Shown piece by piece: positions 39,601 through 52,440 of a stretch of DNA of 64,000 nt; position 1 is the first letter of the stretch, and each line of letters opens with the position of its first letter. The notes under the pieces are model-generated. The model worked only from the letters and a program-made list of their open reading frames with translations, made no database searches and was not told the DNA's origin. Both the position numbers and the translations under genes were made by a program. Source of the DNA: Trochalopteron elliotii (taxonomy: Eukaryota > Chordata > Aves > Passeriformes > Leiothrichidae); assembly GCA_024734555.1 (NCBI GenBank), contig JANPWX010000131.1, positions 307,391-371,390 on the forward strand, in the 5' to 3' direction.

Positions 39601-42600
39601 GAGAGCTTTAAGCATTAATCAATAACAATGGAGAGATGTCAATGTGTAAAATTGAATCAGATATAATAATATTCCAGACTGACAAATATCAGGCTATTCC
39701 TTGCTGAAATACATAATTCTCTCTCCTGATTTGCATGGCTACTTACTTCACTGATTAAAAGGAAATCTATTTCAGGTGGGTTTTATTGAGAAGAGCAACA
39801 CATTTGTATATATTTAAAAGATATATGGAATAGTCCTGCTCCCTCAAGAAAGGAAGAGTCAAATAAGAAAAAATAATTTTTCTGGAAAGTAATACTGCAG
39901 TAAATGAAGACAGTTCAGTTTCTTTTATTCTATATGAAATAATGAAGTTTTTTTGGTATGAATTAAGTCTGTACTGTTTATCTATTTTGACATGCATATT
40001 CTAACACACATGGATGAAAAGGCGTGACACAGGTATAAGTGTATTAAATTACTGAACAATGTTTTGCTGACCTTGCTGACATTTTGAGTGATCAAATAAA
40101 CTGAGGCCCTGAGCCTATTTTGGTCTTTTCTGTGGAAGTCCACCTACATAGGCTCTAGGGGGATGAAAAATATATGACAGTTAGAAAAAAGCATTTTTTT
40201 ATTACCTTGACTCAGTCCAGCTAGATTCAAGAGTTCTGCTCAAGAACCTGCAAAAGGTTCTTTTTCTTGTACCTGTGTTTTTAAAGTTAAAGTTTTCTTG
40301 TACTTGTGCTGTTCTACACTGCTACAAATTGCTCTCCAGCTCCGTGAGACAGCAAGATGGGTCATAGGTATGAACACATGGTCTTACTGCTGGGATAGTG
40401 ACAGTTTTGCCCATCCTGGATTGGCAACTTACAGATACATTTTTTTTCTTCTTTTTGGGGAGAGGAAAGAGACAACCTTTTCCTAGTTTTGTTGTGTGTG
40501 ATTATTTCTTTATTTTTCCTCCTTGAGCCAAGCAAAATAAAGTTTTATTTTTATCTCACTGTGTTTTGGGCTAGATGGAGATAAAATCAGGCAAAGGAAC
40601 ACAGGAGGACATTTATGGAGCCGTGCAATATTTGGGGATGGAGGAACAGTTGACTGATATTCCTCAGATTTTTTTTTTTTTCAGTTTTGTTTAAAGATTT
40701 CCTGTTACTATAGCTACTGGTTTTGTCATGCTCACATATAGATGGTTTATCACACTGCCTTTGGAAACTGATTGCTGTTACAAATCATTGAAGCCAAGAG
40801 TGGAAGGGATACAGGTGTGTAGCAGGAGACTACGGAATGAAAACCACACAAGGACCTGAGTCCAGGCATAGGAAGAGACAAAATGAGATGTGGAGGGTTG
40901 GCAAGAAGGCACATGTGCTGGGATTGTAACAAAAAGGAAGAAGAAACTGGAGAGAAGCTGAATATTGGAAAGCTATGATGAGGTATGCACACTCATGTTG
41001 CCAGAAGAATGAAGAAGAATGATTAACCCTCAGCTACCTCCCTCTGGAGCCAAGCAGATAATCAAAACTTTAGATTCTTTTGCAAAGGGCTCTTTGAAAA
41101 AAGGATTTGGGAGACCACAACGGGAAGATATTGTTCTGCCTGGCAAAAGCTTATTTAGGAAGAGGATTGAGACCTTGGCAAGTTACAAGCCCACTGTGAA
41201 AGTAACATCTCTGGAAAGGTGGGGCAGAAGATGCTATAATGGAATCTTGCCTGGAGTCTTGTGTGGGGTTTGCTATTAGTATGCATAGAGGTGTGTTAAC
41301 TGATCTACAGAGTAGCAGCAAGCCATTTATGGGTGCAATAAGAAAAATGAGGTGAAAATCTGTTTTATCTTTGGCATATTCAAATTTGAAAACATCCTGT
41401 TGAACAGGTTAGTTTCTATTACTACTATGGGGACTCCAGGGTGAAGTTTTGGGTCTTCCAAAGCAGATGGAGAGCAAACTTAGGGAGGAGCCTGGAAAGT
41501 GAATTCAGAGGTCCTAAATTCTTTAGAGAAAATGTCCTAGCAAAGAATGTTGGGAATATATGACACTGTGCTTGCCCTAACTATGATACGTAGTTTCAAA
41601 AAATGGCAGTTGCCAAAAGGGCTGGAAAAAGGGTAATGCCAGTCATGGAATGGTGGACTCAAAACTGGGGAAAAAAGCTTTGACGGAAATAAAGTGACAT
41701 ATCTCACACTGGGGAAAGAAATCAAATGCATAATTCCTGAGGAAACATCAGAGAATTGAACAGTTTGATTAAAAATTTTTGAAGATTTTAGTCTTAAGGA
41801 TCAGTGATGTTTGTCTTTGCATTTGTCCCGTTTCTTAAAAAAGGATCTCTTCATACTCAGGTGTCATGGAATGACAGGGAGTCTGTTTGTGTTCATAAAT
41901 ACAGAACTGACTTCAAGTGTCTGCTTTAAAACAAACCAAATGTTGATAGTCACAGGTACATCAGTATTGAAGAAGTGATGGTTTCTCAGTGCTGCCAGGA
42001 CTTCCTTGCCAAGAAAAAAAAAAATAAAGAAAAATACCCTCAAGTGTTCATTATAAAACGTAAGTTAAATTTCTGGAAATGATTCCATGACTTTGGCACA
42101 TAATTGTTCCTTTGTATTTCTCCCTTCTACAAATAACTTGAGCATTGTGCAGACATTTAACTATTGCCACCTCTGTTTAGAATGATAAGATTTGCCATGA
42201 CAAAATTATGGCTATTTGTTATTTAGTTTAATTTTTGATTACCAAATATATGCTAGTGTGTGGATTCTAGGTGCTGGGTATGTAAATTATTGAGACTCTG
42301 TGAAATGCAAAAGAGAGAAAATAAAGAGGAGATGGGACTATGTTAAATATAGTAATCATAAAAGCTTGTGTCACAGGAAATTGTAAATTAACCGTAATTA
42401 GGGAATGTATTCATTCATTTTTGCTTTTGTGTGCATTTTTGTGCATTTCAGGGGACACGCTTAACTTGATTCTATGAATATAATTCTTTTGGGCGCATGG
42501 ATATTCAGGTGAGAGAGAGGTAATTGGATATATTCAGATGTTTGCATCTAGAAGGTACATCAGTAGGATGTCTTTAAACAGGAAGGACATTTGTAAGGAA

Positions 42601-44798
42601 AACAATTATTTTGAAGATATCTTCTGGATTTCACAAAGGGTACTTTCAGTGAAAACATACTTTTGAAAACCAATGGTGGTTTGGAAAGAAAACCTTTTAA
42701 CTGAAGAGAATTACCCTTTTTTTTTTTTACTCGTAGGAGAGTTCAGCATGTTTTGGAAGGAGAAGTTTGGATTTGTTATGCAGCACCAGTGTTGCCTTCT
42801 CAATGTCATTTTCCCATCTGTCTTGCTCAGCAGTGTCACTGTCTGGGCTGATGCCTGTGTGCAGTCTCCACTCAGATTCTGCTGCACAGGGAGAGAGTGA
42901 CCCTCCAAACTATTCTTGTGCAATGTCATGCTCCATATCTTCCTCAAAGGAACTGTGGATACAATTTGAACTTGTTTATATTCTTTCCGGTGGCCAGGAA
43001 AATGAATAATTCCTTTTTCCGTATTTGGAATTCCTTCAACAATAGATTTACCATTATTTAATCTTCCTTATTTTATCAGCTATATTTATCTTTTGGTGCT
43101 CTTAGAATTCTGTTGCCTGACACAGGTCCCGTGGAAATTTCGGAAAACTTATTGCAAGGAAAATAGGCTCCAAATATCTTACTTGGTCTAAAATTTGCCA
43201 TCACTTTCCCCAGAGTATAAACTGCCCTGTATAGAAAGCGTAAAAGATGTTTCATTTAATGTCAGCAGCACTTATAAAAATGTAAACCACATTATATTGG
43301 TGACAATTCTTTCTCTGTTGTGCTCAAGATTTATTTGGCATTGTATCAAGATATATATTAATTCTGTCCTGGAAAGTGCTTAGGCTGGAAATGGGTGATG
43401 TCTTGCAGATGGTGTGCCAAATTTTTGTACATGTCTTGTGACTCTTGCCCTTCCTTCTGTCTGGCTCCCCTGACTTCTGTAGGTTGTGTGGCTCAACAGA
43501 AAACACTCCAGATCAGGAATGAGTATGTGCTCTATATTTAGTCATGTCATCAGTAGTACCACTGTGCAAGTTGCTTATCTTTCTTAACTGTATCAGGGAT
43601 TGTCCTTCCTCTCCTTGTAAATAACAGAAATCTTTAAATTCAAGAGGTTGCCGTGAATTCTTCCTGTCAACTAGATAACCACTCAATAAGGTGTTCTTTA
43701 GTACCTATCAGGTGATCACAATTTTTGATGTCCATCTATTTCTAAAACTCTTTAACATTTTGAATCAGCCTTTCTTTTCATAGGAATATAGTCTAAAATG
43801 GATCTTGTGAGATCATCTTTTCATAGCTCCTGACCTGAGACAAAATAAGTATACTTAGAACTTCCCTGACAGAAATTTTGTCTGAGCCAGCCTTTAGAAA
43901 TTGGTGGTAAGGGAAATACCATGATATTCCTACTTAGGCTGCTTTACTGCCCATTACATTTGGGAAAATTTCTATGTATCATCTATCTTCAAATTTATCT
44001 TGGCATAAATCAAGCTGTTTTCTACTCATCCTGACATGTATGAACAAGGAATAAAATTGATTGGTATGTCTTAAATTAAATCAACTATATTTTAGTTTCA
44101 AAATAATCCAATAGTGATCTTTTTGCTATCTTGTTTGCTTTCCCTACCCACCAAAGTAATGTTTGGTCTTGAACTTGAATCTTTTTCATTTGTCTTCTTC
44201 ATGTTTTAAACAATCTTAAGACTTCAGACTAGAAAAAAAATCTTTCTGCATGTTCAATCTATTTCCTTAAGTGCTTCTTCATCCTACAGCTTGACACTGG
44301 CTCTAGCTGTGCACAGCCTTTCTTTTTTTCAAATTGAAGAGTTCTGTTGGTACTGTTCTCCTGAGATGGCTTTTCCCCATGCTGTGTGAGAATCCAACAG
44401 CTGAAGTTGTTTTCTCCAATTTGAACAAATATACCATAGTGATTCCCTAGTGTAGCTCTTCCATAATCTGAAAAATTGTTGTTTTGGAGTAATGGCTTTG
44501 GAAATTTTCCAGGAATGTGGATTTGCCTAATGTCTCCAAGATCTCTTCCCTATTTCCCCTACTGTCTGATTAATACATTCTTCTACCTCTAAGAATCAAT
44601 GTATTAATTTCTAGTGTCTTAAACACTTGGCACTGCTATATGGGAATCACACTGCACAATCCTGTTGCACAACCTATATTTCAGTATAATCAGACAATGA
44701 ACTGCTCTGAAATTGTCTTGCAAATTAATTTGTCTCACCATGAAACCTTTCATGATTTTAATTCTCAGCTGTTCTAAGCAGAGCTGGAAAATCATGCC

Positions 44799-44842
44799 AA
44801 AAGGCATAATACATGTTTTGCAGCTAAAAGGCATAATACATG
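44799..44842. repeat. 17-bp direct repeat
   Basis: AAAAGGCATAATACATG occurs at 44799-44815 and at 44826-44842, with 10 bp between the copies. Confidence 0.9.
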
Positions 44843-45203
44843 ATTTGTATTATGGCTTATAAGCTTTCTTAACCAGGATTTAATAATTCAGATTCATTAC
44901 TCTTCAAATGCTCTGGCTCTGTCTGGCCTCGCACCTTTTATAAGTCGTGCTTATCCTTTATGAAATATACAGGTCATGATGAAAAAGTCATAACTAGCAG
45001 GCTTTTCTATGCATTGTACCTCATTTAAGCTTCCTGAAATAGCAGCAGCTTTTGACCTCTAAGATCATCAAATTCAATTGTATTGAATTCTCTGAAAAAT
45101 AGGAAATAGATCATTAGAGTACACACCATGCTGAAATCCAGCTGTGATTCTGTAACCTTCTAGACACTGGATCTAATTGTGACTGAAGGAAATGAAACCT
45201 TCC

Positions 45204-45243
45204 TTTTTTTCTTTTTCTTTTTCTTTTTCTTTTTCTTTTTTTT
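45204..45243. repeat. (TTTTTC)n microsatellite
   Basis: This T-rich tract has C at every sixth position (45211, 45217, 45223, 45229, 45235), flanked by T runs. Confidence 0.95.
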
Positions 45244-45514
45244 ATGATTCTCATATAGCATCTCCTGCATCATTTGCAGGTTCCTACTCCATGTTTGGTT
45301 GAGAAGTTATAGCATATGAAGGGTTGAAAGAGTGCAGGGAAACATGCAGACATAAATGTGCAAGGGGTGGGGGTGTGTGTAATGAAAGTGGAATAAAGAG
45401 GAAATGAGAGTATTGGATGTTGCCACTGCCAGGGTGAAGCTGGGCTGTAAGGGCAAGGGCTGAAAAGAAAGGAATGAGGTACAAAGGGTGTCCACGTTCA
45501 GTGAGTTTATTCTG

Positions 45515-45803
45515 GAAACAGCAAGGGCACGTAGTGATAGGAAAAGGGTAATAGTTTTATACTGAAAGAGGAGAAGTTTAGAATATATATTAGATTAAAT
45601 TCTTTACTGTGAGGATGGTGAGTCACTGGTGGTTGTCCAGAGAAGTTGTGGATGGCCCAGCCCTGGCAGTGTTCAAGGCCAGGTTGGATGGGGCTCTGAG
45701 TAACCTGGGATAGTGGAAGGTGTCCCTGTCCCCCAGGGCTGGGGGATTGGAATGAGGTGATCTTGAAGGTCCCTTCCAAACCAAATCATTCGGTGATTCT
45801 CTG
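45515..45803 (+). mobile_element. CR1 LINE 3' end
   Basis: This is a + strand CR1 terminus. Landmarks are CAGAGAAGTTGTGGATGGCC near 45639, CCAGGTTGGATGGGGCTCTG near 45680, AAGGTCCCTTCCAAACCAAA near 45766 and a decayed end ATTCGGTGATTCT. It is close in type to the copy at 22.7 kb and is likewise truncated at its 5' end. Confidence 0.9.
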
Positions 45804-47483
45804 TTTCAATGAAAGTGCAGATACAGATTTTGGCATCCTTTAAAAGGTAGCACTGCTCTCCCAATTAAATGAAGTGTTCTCAGAGTGTTCTCAGAGGATG
45901 CAGACAGAGCAAGTAATATTAGTGACACATTCCTATAAAGCTGTCAAACATGGGTTCAAACTTGCAGTATTCAGGGACCTCATGATGTCTCCTTGAATCA
46001 CCCAGTTATCAACAAAGGGAGCCTCAAATATCCTAGCTTTTATTAGATCCTTGTTGAAGAGCATATTTCACTTCCTTTAGCTGAGTTCCAGATATTGTGG
46101 CCTTAAGGTCCCAATTTTATCCCAAATAGCTTCTTCCAGACAGTGCCTCTAGAGTGCAATGAATGATATGTAATAGAAAAGTGTTTGACATCAGCCAGGG
46201 AGGACTGGAACCAGAGCCTGGAAAAAAAAAACGAACAGAAAAACCAGAAGAATCTCGTAATCTTATTAATGAATGATGCCTGGAGGCATTCTTCCTCCAG
46301 GGCTCTAAATCACAAACCTACCTCCTGATGAGGCCAACACCAGTCAGCTTGTGAACTTTTATGAATCTAGACTAAGTCTTCATCTTGATCTTAATTTTGG
46401 AATAGAGCTCTGCAAGTTACTGTAAGAAAACATGCTTTTTCAATAATGCATTTCTCTGTAATTTGCAGGTGTATGTGATAATGTGCTAATGCCTCAGGCA
46501 CCATGCTGCATCAACTCAAGATTTGGTCATATGACAACGGTGACAAATTGAATCAGGGAGTTTCTAAACTGATATAATGAAAGTATTTTCACCATAGACA
46601 CATAGGAACTAGTTGCTAAGAGAGGCTGTTGAATTTCTGTCTTTGGAGTATTTTCACATCCTTACCTGGACAAAGGCCTGGGCCATCTGGTCTAAAATCA
46701 ATGCTGACACACTGCAGGAGGCTGCACTAGTGACCCCAATCTCCTTCATTGCAAGAACTGAAGAAAATCAATGTAATGGGATTTGGATTCAAAACAAAAA
46801 AAGAGGAAAGTGATTCTTCATACACAGCACAGGCAAGATGAGCATTAGGAGCACTTTGCTACTGCTGGATGATAGAAGTTATGTGGGCTCTAGTCTGGAC
46901 AGATTCAGAGAAAAGATCCATTAGGAGTTAGATATGGAAATAACATCTTGAGCAAGAGCCTTCTGAGCTCACAGCTTCTGCAGGCAAGCACTGGATGTGG
47001 TACTACAGCTGAGGAAAGAAGCTGTGGGACTGTCTGGCTCCCACGCTCTTTCCCGGCACCTGCCCCTGTTGGGAAATGAGGCAGAATGTTAGGCTAAACA
47101 GACATTTAGTTTGACCTAGTACAAATGCTTTTAGGACCTGAAATCCAAACCACAATAATAATTCAATGAAGTTACTATTCATTTGAGGTGGATGAGCCTA
47201 TTTTGTCGTGGTGGTTGAGTGACCAAAGCCTGGTGGAGTTACAAGCGAAATGCAACGAGTTCACGCAGCTGATGGAGCATGGAAGCCTTGCTTCAGAGCA
47301 TCATGGCAAATGAGTGACTCCAGAGCAAGAGCTGGTCTTCATCTCTTCTGCACAGACCTAAACATGCAATGACACCAAGTAACTTGTGTTCTATTTACTT
47401 TGGAATTGCAGTAGAACTGACCTTACTGCCAGTTTTGTGATAACTCACACCTAACCAGAATGACTCAGAATTGTTAGGGCTTC
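45804..47483. other. Intergenic, mostly unique sequence
   Basis: I see no gene, RNA or transposon that I can support in this stretch. Confidence 0.45.
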
Positions 47484-48582
47484 TGTGGTGGGTTGACATA
47501 GGTTGGACATTAGGAGTCCACCAAAGCTGCTCTGTGATTCCCCCTCCTCAAATGGTCAGGGGAGAGAAAATATAATGAAAGGCTCGTGGGTCAAGGTAAG
47601 GGCAGGTAGAGATGCCTCACCAGTTACTGTCATGGGCAAAAGAGACTCAACTTTGGGAAATTCACTAAGTTTATTACCAATCAAATCAGAATAGTATATT
47701 GAGAAATAAAATCAAATCTTAAAAACACCTTCCCCTACCCCCCACTCTTCCAATTTTATTCCTGATTGTCTACCTCCTTGCTCTCAGCAGCACAGAGGGA
47801 TGGGGAATGGGGGCTGTGGTCAGTTTATCACATTGTCTCTGCCACTCCTCTTCCTCGGGGGGAGAACTCGGCACACTGCTCCAGCATGGGGTCCGTCCCC
47901 TGGAAGACAGTTCTCCATCAATGTCTCCAACTAAGTCCCTTCCCACAGACTGCAGTTGTGCATGTGCTGCTCCACTGTGGGTCCCTTCCATGGGGTGTTG
48001 TCCTTCCTTCAGGAACAGGCTGCTCCAGCATAGGTGCCCCCAGGGTCACAACTCCTGCCAGCAATCCTGCTCCACCATGGGCTCCTTGCTCCCTGGGTTT
48101 GCAGGTCCCTGCTCCAGCACAGGCTTCCCATAGGGTCACAGCCTCCCTCAGGCATCCACTTGCTCTGGAGTGGAGTCCTCCACAGGCTGCAGGTGAATTT
48201 CTGCATCCCTGTGGGCCTCCATGGGCTGCAGAGGCACAGCTGCCTCATCATGGGCTGCACCACGGGCTGCAGGGGAATCTTGGCTCCACTGCCTGGAGCA
48301 CCTCCTGCCTCTCCTTCTGCACTGACCTTGGTGCCTGCAGGGCTGTTCCTCTCACATGTTCTCACTCATCTCACTCGTTCTCTGGGCCCAATTCCTCCTT
48401 CATGCTAACTTTTTTTTCCCTTTTAAAATCCTTTACCCAATACATTGGCCAGCACTGAGTCCATCCTGGAGCTGGATGACATTGCCTCCAACGGATGTAA
48501 AGGAAGCTTCTGGCAGCTTCTGACAGAAGCCACTCCTGCAGCCCCCCCCACTTCCAAAACTTTGCCATGGAAACCCAATAAG
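47484..48582 (-). mobile_element. Solo LTR of an ERV (about 1.1 kb)
   Basis: The sequence is a long LTR type I recognise from songbird genomes. On the + strand it starts TGTGGTGGGTTGAC and ends near AAACCCAATAAG, so read on the minus strand it runs from about TTATTGGGTTT to CCCACCACA. The minus-strand AATAAA (TTTATT at 47670-47675 on +) lies near the 3' end, supporting that strand. The middle (about 47880-48260) is an imperfect internal array of units around CTGCTCCAGCATGGG. No gag, pol or env is adjacent, so it is solo. The 690-base open frame across it on + is not a gene. No matching target-site duplication is visible. Confidence 0.75.
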
Positions 48583-49599
48583 GTATTTTTTAAAAAAAAG
48601 AAGGCACAGAAGTTTTAGTATTAGACGTTTTAATCAAAATTCTGACATAGGATAAAGAGCTACAAGATATTCTCTTGCTTTATAACTGCGGATAAAGTAA
48701 AATTCTGTGGCTTGTTGGAAGATGACAATATCATTTAGTGTGCTATGTGTGCCCCAGTAATGACTACTCTTGGTTGTTAGATGACACCATGTTAGTATAG
48801 TGTATATATACACAGTATAGTATCTTCTTCAACAGTGATCAAAAAGGGAAATCTACCCAAAGCTATTCTGATGCACCAGACCTGCGACTTTGTCTGAAAC
48901 TGGCGTGAAATAGAGTAAAGCCCTCTCTCTCCTGACTGATGCTGCTTTTCTTGCCTCATGCTTTCTTCTGATGATTTATTTTGGTTATTTAGAAGAAAAA
49001 GCAAACGTTATCATTTTCCCTGTACTGCAGCACTCTCCCTTCTTACACTTTCCTACTGCATGCTGGCGCTCTCCCCCACAGGCGTGTCCTCAGTTGGTCT
49101 CCTCTGTTTTTCTTTACTAACCTGTCCTCAGTCAGACCCACCTACCCTTTCCCAGCCCTCTTTGCAGCTTGTCTTTCCCGTTTAACACTCTCCTTCTATG
49201 CCAGGCTTGCAAATGTGCCATTTCCTGCCTTTTTGATCCTTCTCTCTTCCCCAGTATCAGAACAGCAAGAACCCCACAGAGCCATGCTTGGCTCAGCCAC
49301 CTCATTGAAAGAGGCATTTCTGCACCCTGAACCCTTTGGCTTTGTCAATCCTCCTCTCCTGCTGCAACTACCACTCCGGCCAAGCCAAGGCACTGGCTGG
49401 GACTCCTCACCTGGCATCCATCCTCGCTCTGCTGGCTGGCGCTAAGATGAGAGTAAGAAACCTACGGGCTCTGCTGTACGGCAGCCCACTCCTTGCTTGT
49501 CCCATCCACTCTGTCCCTAAATCACGTTCTGAGTGACTGGAGCACCGGCACACACCACACCAGCACCAGTAAGGGTCTTGGTCTGACTGGGAGCCAGCC
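48583..49599. other. Intergenic sequence before second CpG island
   Basis: I see no exon. It becomes C-rich and pyrimidine-rich from about 49060. Several open frames in the last 500 bp reflect high GC rather than coding. Confidence 0.45.
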
Positions 49600-50600
49600 C
49601 AGCCTCGCTGAAATGCACCGAGCGGGCTCTCACGTTACCCTCCTGCCTTTTCTAGGTCATGGACGAACACAGGGGCTGGCACAGGTCCCTCCCGACGCCG
49701 GTGACAGCTCTGCTTTGTCAGCCGGCTGCCGCCGCTGCCTCTCTGCGATGTTTTAACCTTGGTGCCCCCGTACCCTGTGCCCGAGGTTCAATGTCCCCGC
49801 GGCCTGTCTGTCCCTCCTCACCTGGCGCCGCTGGCGANNNNNNNNNNNNNNNNNNNNNNNNNNNNNNNNNNNNNNNNNNNNNNNNNNNNNNNNNNNNNNN
49901 NNNNNNNNNNNNNNNNNNNNNNNNNNNNNNNNNNNNNNNNNNNNNNNNNNNNNNNNNNNNNNNNNNNNNNNNNNNNNNNNNNNNNNNNNNNNNNNNNNNN
50001 NNNNNNNNNNNNNNNNNNNNNNNNNNNNNNNNNNNNNNNNNNNNNNNNNNNNNNNNNNNNNNNNNNNNNNNNNNNNNNNNNNNNNNNNNNNNNNNNNNNN
50101 NNNNNNNNNNNNNNNNNNNNNNNNNNNNNNNNNNNNNNNNNNNNNNNNNNNNNNNNNNNNNNNNNNNNNNNNNNNNNNNNNNNNNNNNNNNNNNNNNNNN
50201 NNNNNNNNNNNNNNNNNNNNNNNNNNNNNNNNNNNNNCGTCCGCCGCCTTCATTAATGATCCACGCCAGCGAAAGCGGCACCGGGCTGCGCCGTGCCAGC
50301 GGGAAAGTTGGCTCCGGGCGCGGCGGGATGCGCGATCCCCCCAGCCGCGCTCTGGCTGTGGTCAGCAACAGGTTTCCTTGGAGGCGGCACTTCAGTTTTC
50401 ACTGTTTGTTTGGGGTTTTTTGGCGTGTGTTTGTTTGCGAGCTGGCTGCTCCCCCGCTGCCCGCTATTTACAGTGAGGTTTGCGGCAGGTGGAGCGCCGG
50501 CCGAGGTGGAAGGTGGTTTTGCTATTTAAAATGGCTCGTGACTGTGGACGCCGCCCCGGGAAGTTTTGCAAGTGAAAGGCTTCTAGTGTCTCTTCCCAGA
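49600..50600 (+). promoter_or_regulatory. PLEKHA7: CpG island, probable PLEKHA7 promoter and first exon
   Basis: CpG-dense sequence flanks a 400-N gap on both sides (about 49610-49837 and 50238-50590). In mammals the gene following PIK3C2A and RPS13, in the same orientation, is PLEKHA7, an adherens-junction protein with WW and PH domains. Its 5' end is expected here. No PLEKHA7 peptide is visible in the flanks, so its first exon would have to be in the gap or be non-coding. The island is seen directly; the gene name is inferred from synteny alone. Confidence 0.5.
49838..50237. other. Assembly gap (400 N) inside CpG island
   Basis: Exactly 400 N, the same size as the gap at 3859-4258, and again in the core of a CpG island. 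GC-rich promoter dropout is common in bird assemblies. The length is probably a placeholder. Confidence 0.9.
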
Positions 50601-52139
50601 GACGGGGCTGAACGGATGAAGTTGCCTTGCCAGGGCTGGTGGTGGCTGTCGGGATCTTTTCATGTTTCTTGCTCAGGTAGCAGTTACAAGCAGGGATGTG
50701 CTGCTTTTTGAGGTGCTTTTACTCTACGAGATGCAAGCATGTAGCGGTGAAGTAGGGTAACTAAGGGAGCTTCTTTCAAACGTTGCAGATATAAGGCTTT
50801 TACAAAGCCAAACACCGATGTAAAAGTAGAGATTTAATCAAATGAGTAAAAAACTCTGGTACGTCTTGGATATAGAGTCATGTGTCACGTGTGATGTCTT
50901 TGCGTTTTCCTTTGGAATTCTGAATGCCTGACATTTAATGGAACCAACAGAAAAGGACTGGAAAATGCTCAGACTATCTCATTGCCTCAGTGGAGGAGTA
51001 GGATGGCTACCCCAGGTTGTTAAGCACAGCCCCAGTCGCTGCTGACAGCCGTGTCACAGTTGTCCAGTATTGAATTGCCTGCAGAGCATACCCCAGAATC
51101 CTTGAGTAACTTGAGGTTTTAGTAAATATCAAACTTACAAACCACACTGGGCTGGGGGAAGGAACAATTGACTGAAGGTATAACAAATGCCTCGTGTTGG
51201 ATGTTTGTAAATAAAACTCCAGATGATTCTAAAATGTCCTTTTTTTCACCCACAGAGGAGAAAAAAAGGCATTCAATCTTCATTTGTCTGAACCAGAGAA
51301 TTCCTTACGGAGCTGGGCTGGGCAGTTAGTTTAGACCTTGACTCTTGAGCAGGAGGTAGTAGCAAAGCATTGGAGAGCTGCTCAATAACACTTAGACCTG
51401 CCACCCTTTATCTATGGCCAGTGTGTTGAAAGGAAGGGATAAAAGTTCTGCTGATTGCACAGCCCAGAGATGCAACTCTAAAATATCTAGTCTGTAAGTG
51501 TACTGTAAACAGATCCTTTACCTGAGTACATAAACTTCTAGGTGTAGGAATACATCTATTTGTTTTTCTGTCCTGTCCAGAAACTTACTAGGGCAATTTT
51601 AGAGCAGCTTAAATTCCTCTTCTCAACTGCTCTGTTTGGAAGACCATTTCTCATCTTGTTTGTCAAGCAGTTACAAAGCTTTCAATTTCTGGTCCATTGA
51701 ATTAGAGCTATGTGCAGTACATTTTCATAATTTGTGCTAATAGTGTTCTTTACCTTGGGCTGGAACTGCTGCAGGAAATGAAATAAGGAATGGAGTATGT
51801 ATTTTACTGAGCAATTTAATAAACTCAATAATCTTTAGTCAAGCAACGTTTTAACATAAATCTGTTCAGTTGAACTGCTTCAGACTAAAGATCCTCCTGA
51901 TATGGAATATATCACTCCTCAGCAGTGATACTTCCCCCAGCACTGCTCTAACCTCTCTAATTTCAGCTCAGAGGCTTCCTGAGCCTAGTGGAATTTCTCA
52001 TTTTTTCTTCTATGAGCATACTGAGCTCTTGTTGTGTTCATGTAAACAGTATCCTTAGATGATGATTTCCACACCTCACTGCTCTGTTCATTCTTCCTGT
52101 GCTGCTTCCACGTGATGAGTTCTCAGCTTACAGAAAAGG
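50601..52139. other. Putative intronic sequence, no feature seen
   Basis: This is AT-rich, unique-looking sequence downstream of the CpG island. If the island is the PLEKHA7 promoter, this starts its first intron. I see no exon. Confidence 0.4.
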
Positions 52140-52440
52140 TTACCGGTCCCCAAACGCATGATTTCACATGTTGTACTATTAAATTCCATTTTCTGGCATT
52201 CCAGCTCTCAAAACCCATGAACTCTCCTGGATAACTACCCAGTGTTCTTTGTACTGGTGACAGTTCTAGTCTGGTGTTGTCTACAGAAATTTCACAAGCA
52301 CATTGTTACTCCCTGGCTACTAATTTATTGAAGGGTGTCAGGAGGAATGTTCCAAGTAACCCCTCCCCCTTGTGATAATTTCCACGATTAATACACCCTA
52401 TTGTAGTTTTACCACATTGACCACTTAATGGATCTTGTAA
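52140..52440 (-). mobile_element. Ancient CR1/L3-like LINE remnant
   Basis: On the minus strand the order of landmarks resembles the reverse-transcriptase part of old amniote CR1/L3 elements. On + these are TACTATTAAATTCCATTTTC near 52177, a GTTGTCTACAGAAATTTCAC match to the usual 'tttgtgtcatctgcaaattt' block near 52277, and TCCAAGTAACCC near 52351. It is heavily diverged with stops, so non-functional. Recognition is from general pattern and the boundaries are rough. Confidence 0.4.

Larger units (their letters stand above)
37076..45514. other. Intergenic, mostly unique sequence
   Basis: No exon is recognisable in about 8.4 kb. It contains a 20-bp tandem duplication (38563-38602), an AT-rich candidate regulatory block (about 38600-39680), a 17-bp direct repeat (44799-44842) and a T/C microsatellite (45204-45243). 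Confidence 0.5.

Noticed and set aside
40743..41340. Purine-rich stretch with an 86-codon frame, considered as a retrovirus or retrogene remnant
   Set aside because: No recognisable protein similarity, no A-tail and no target-site duplication found by eye.
47766..48458. 230-codon open frame
   Set aside because: It lies inside the solo LTR and reads antisense through its internal repeats. It is not a gene.
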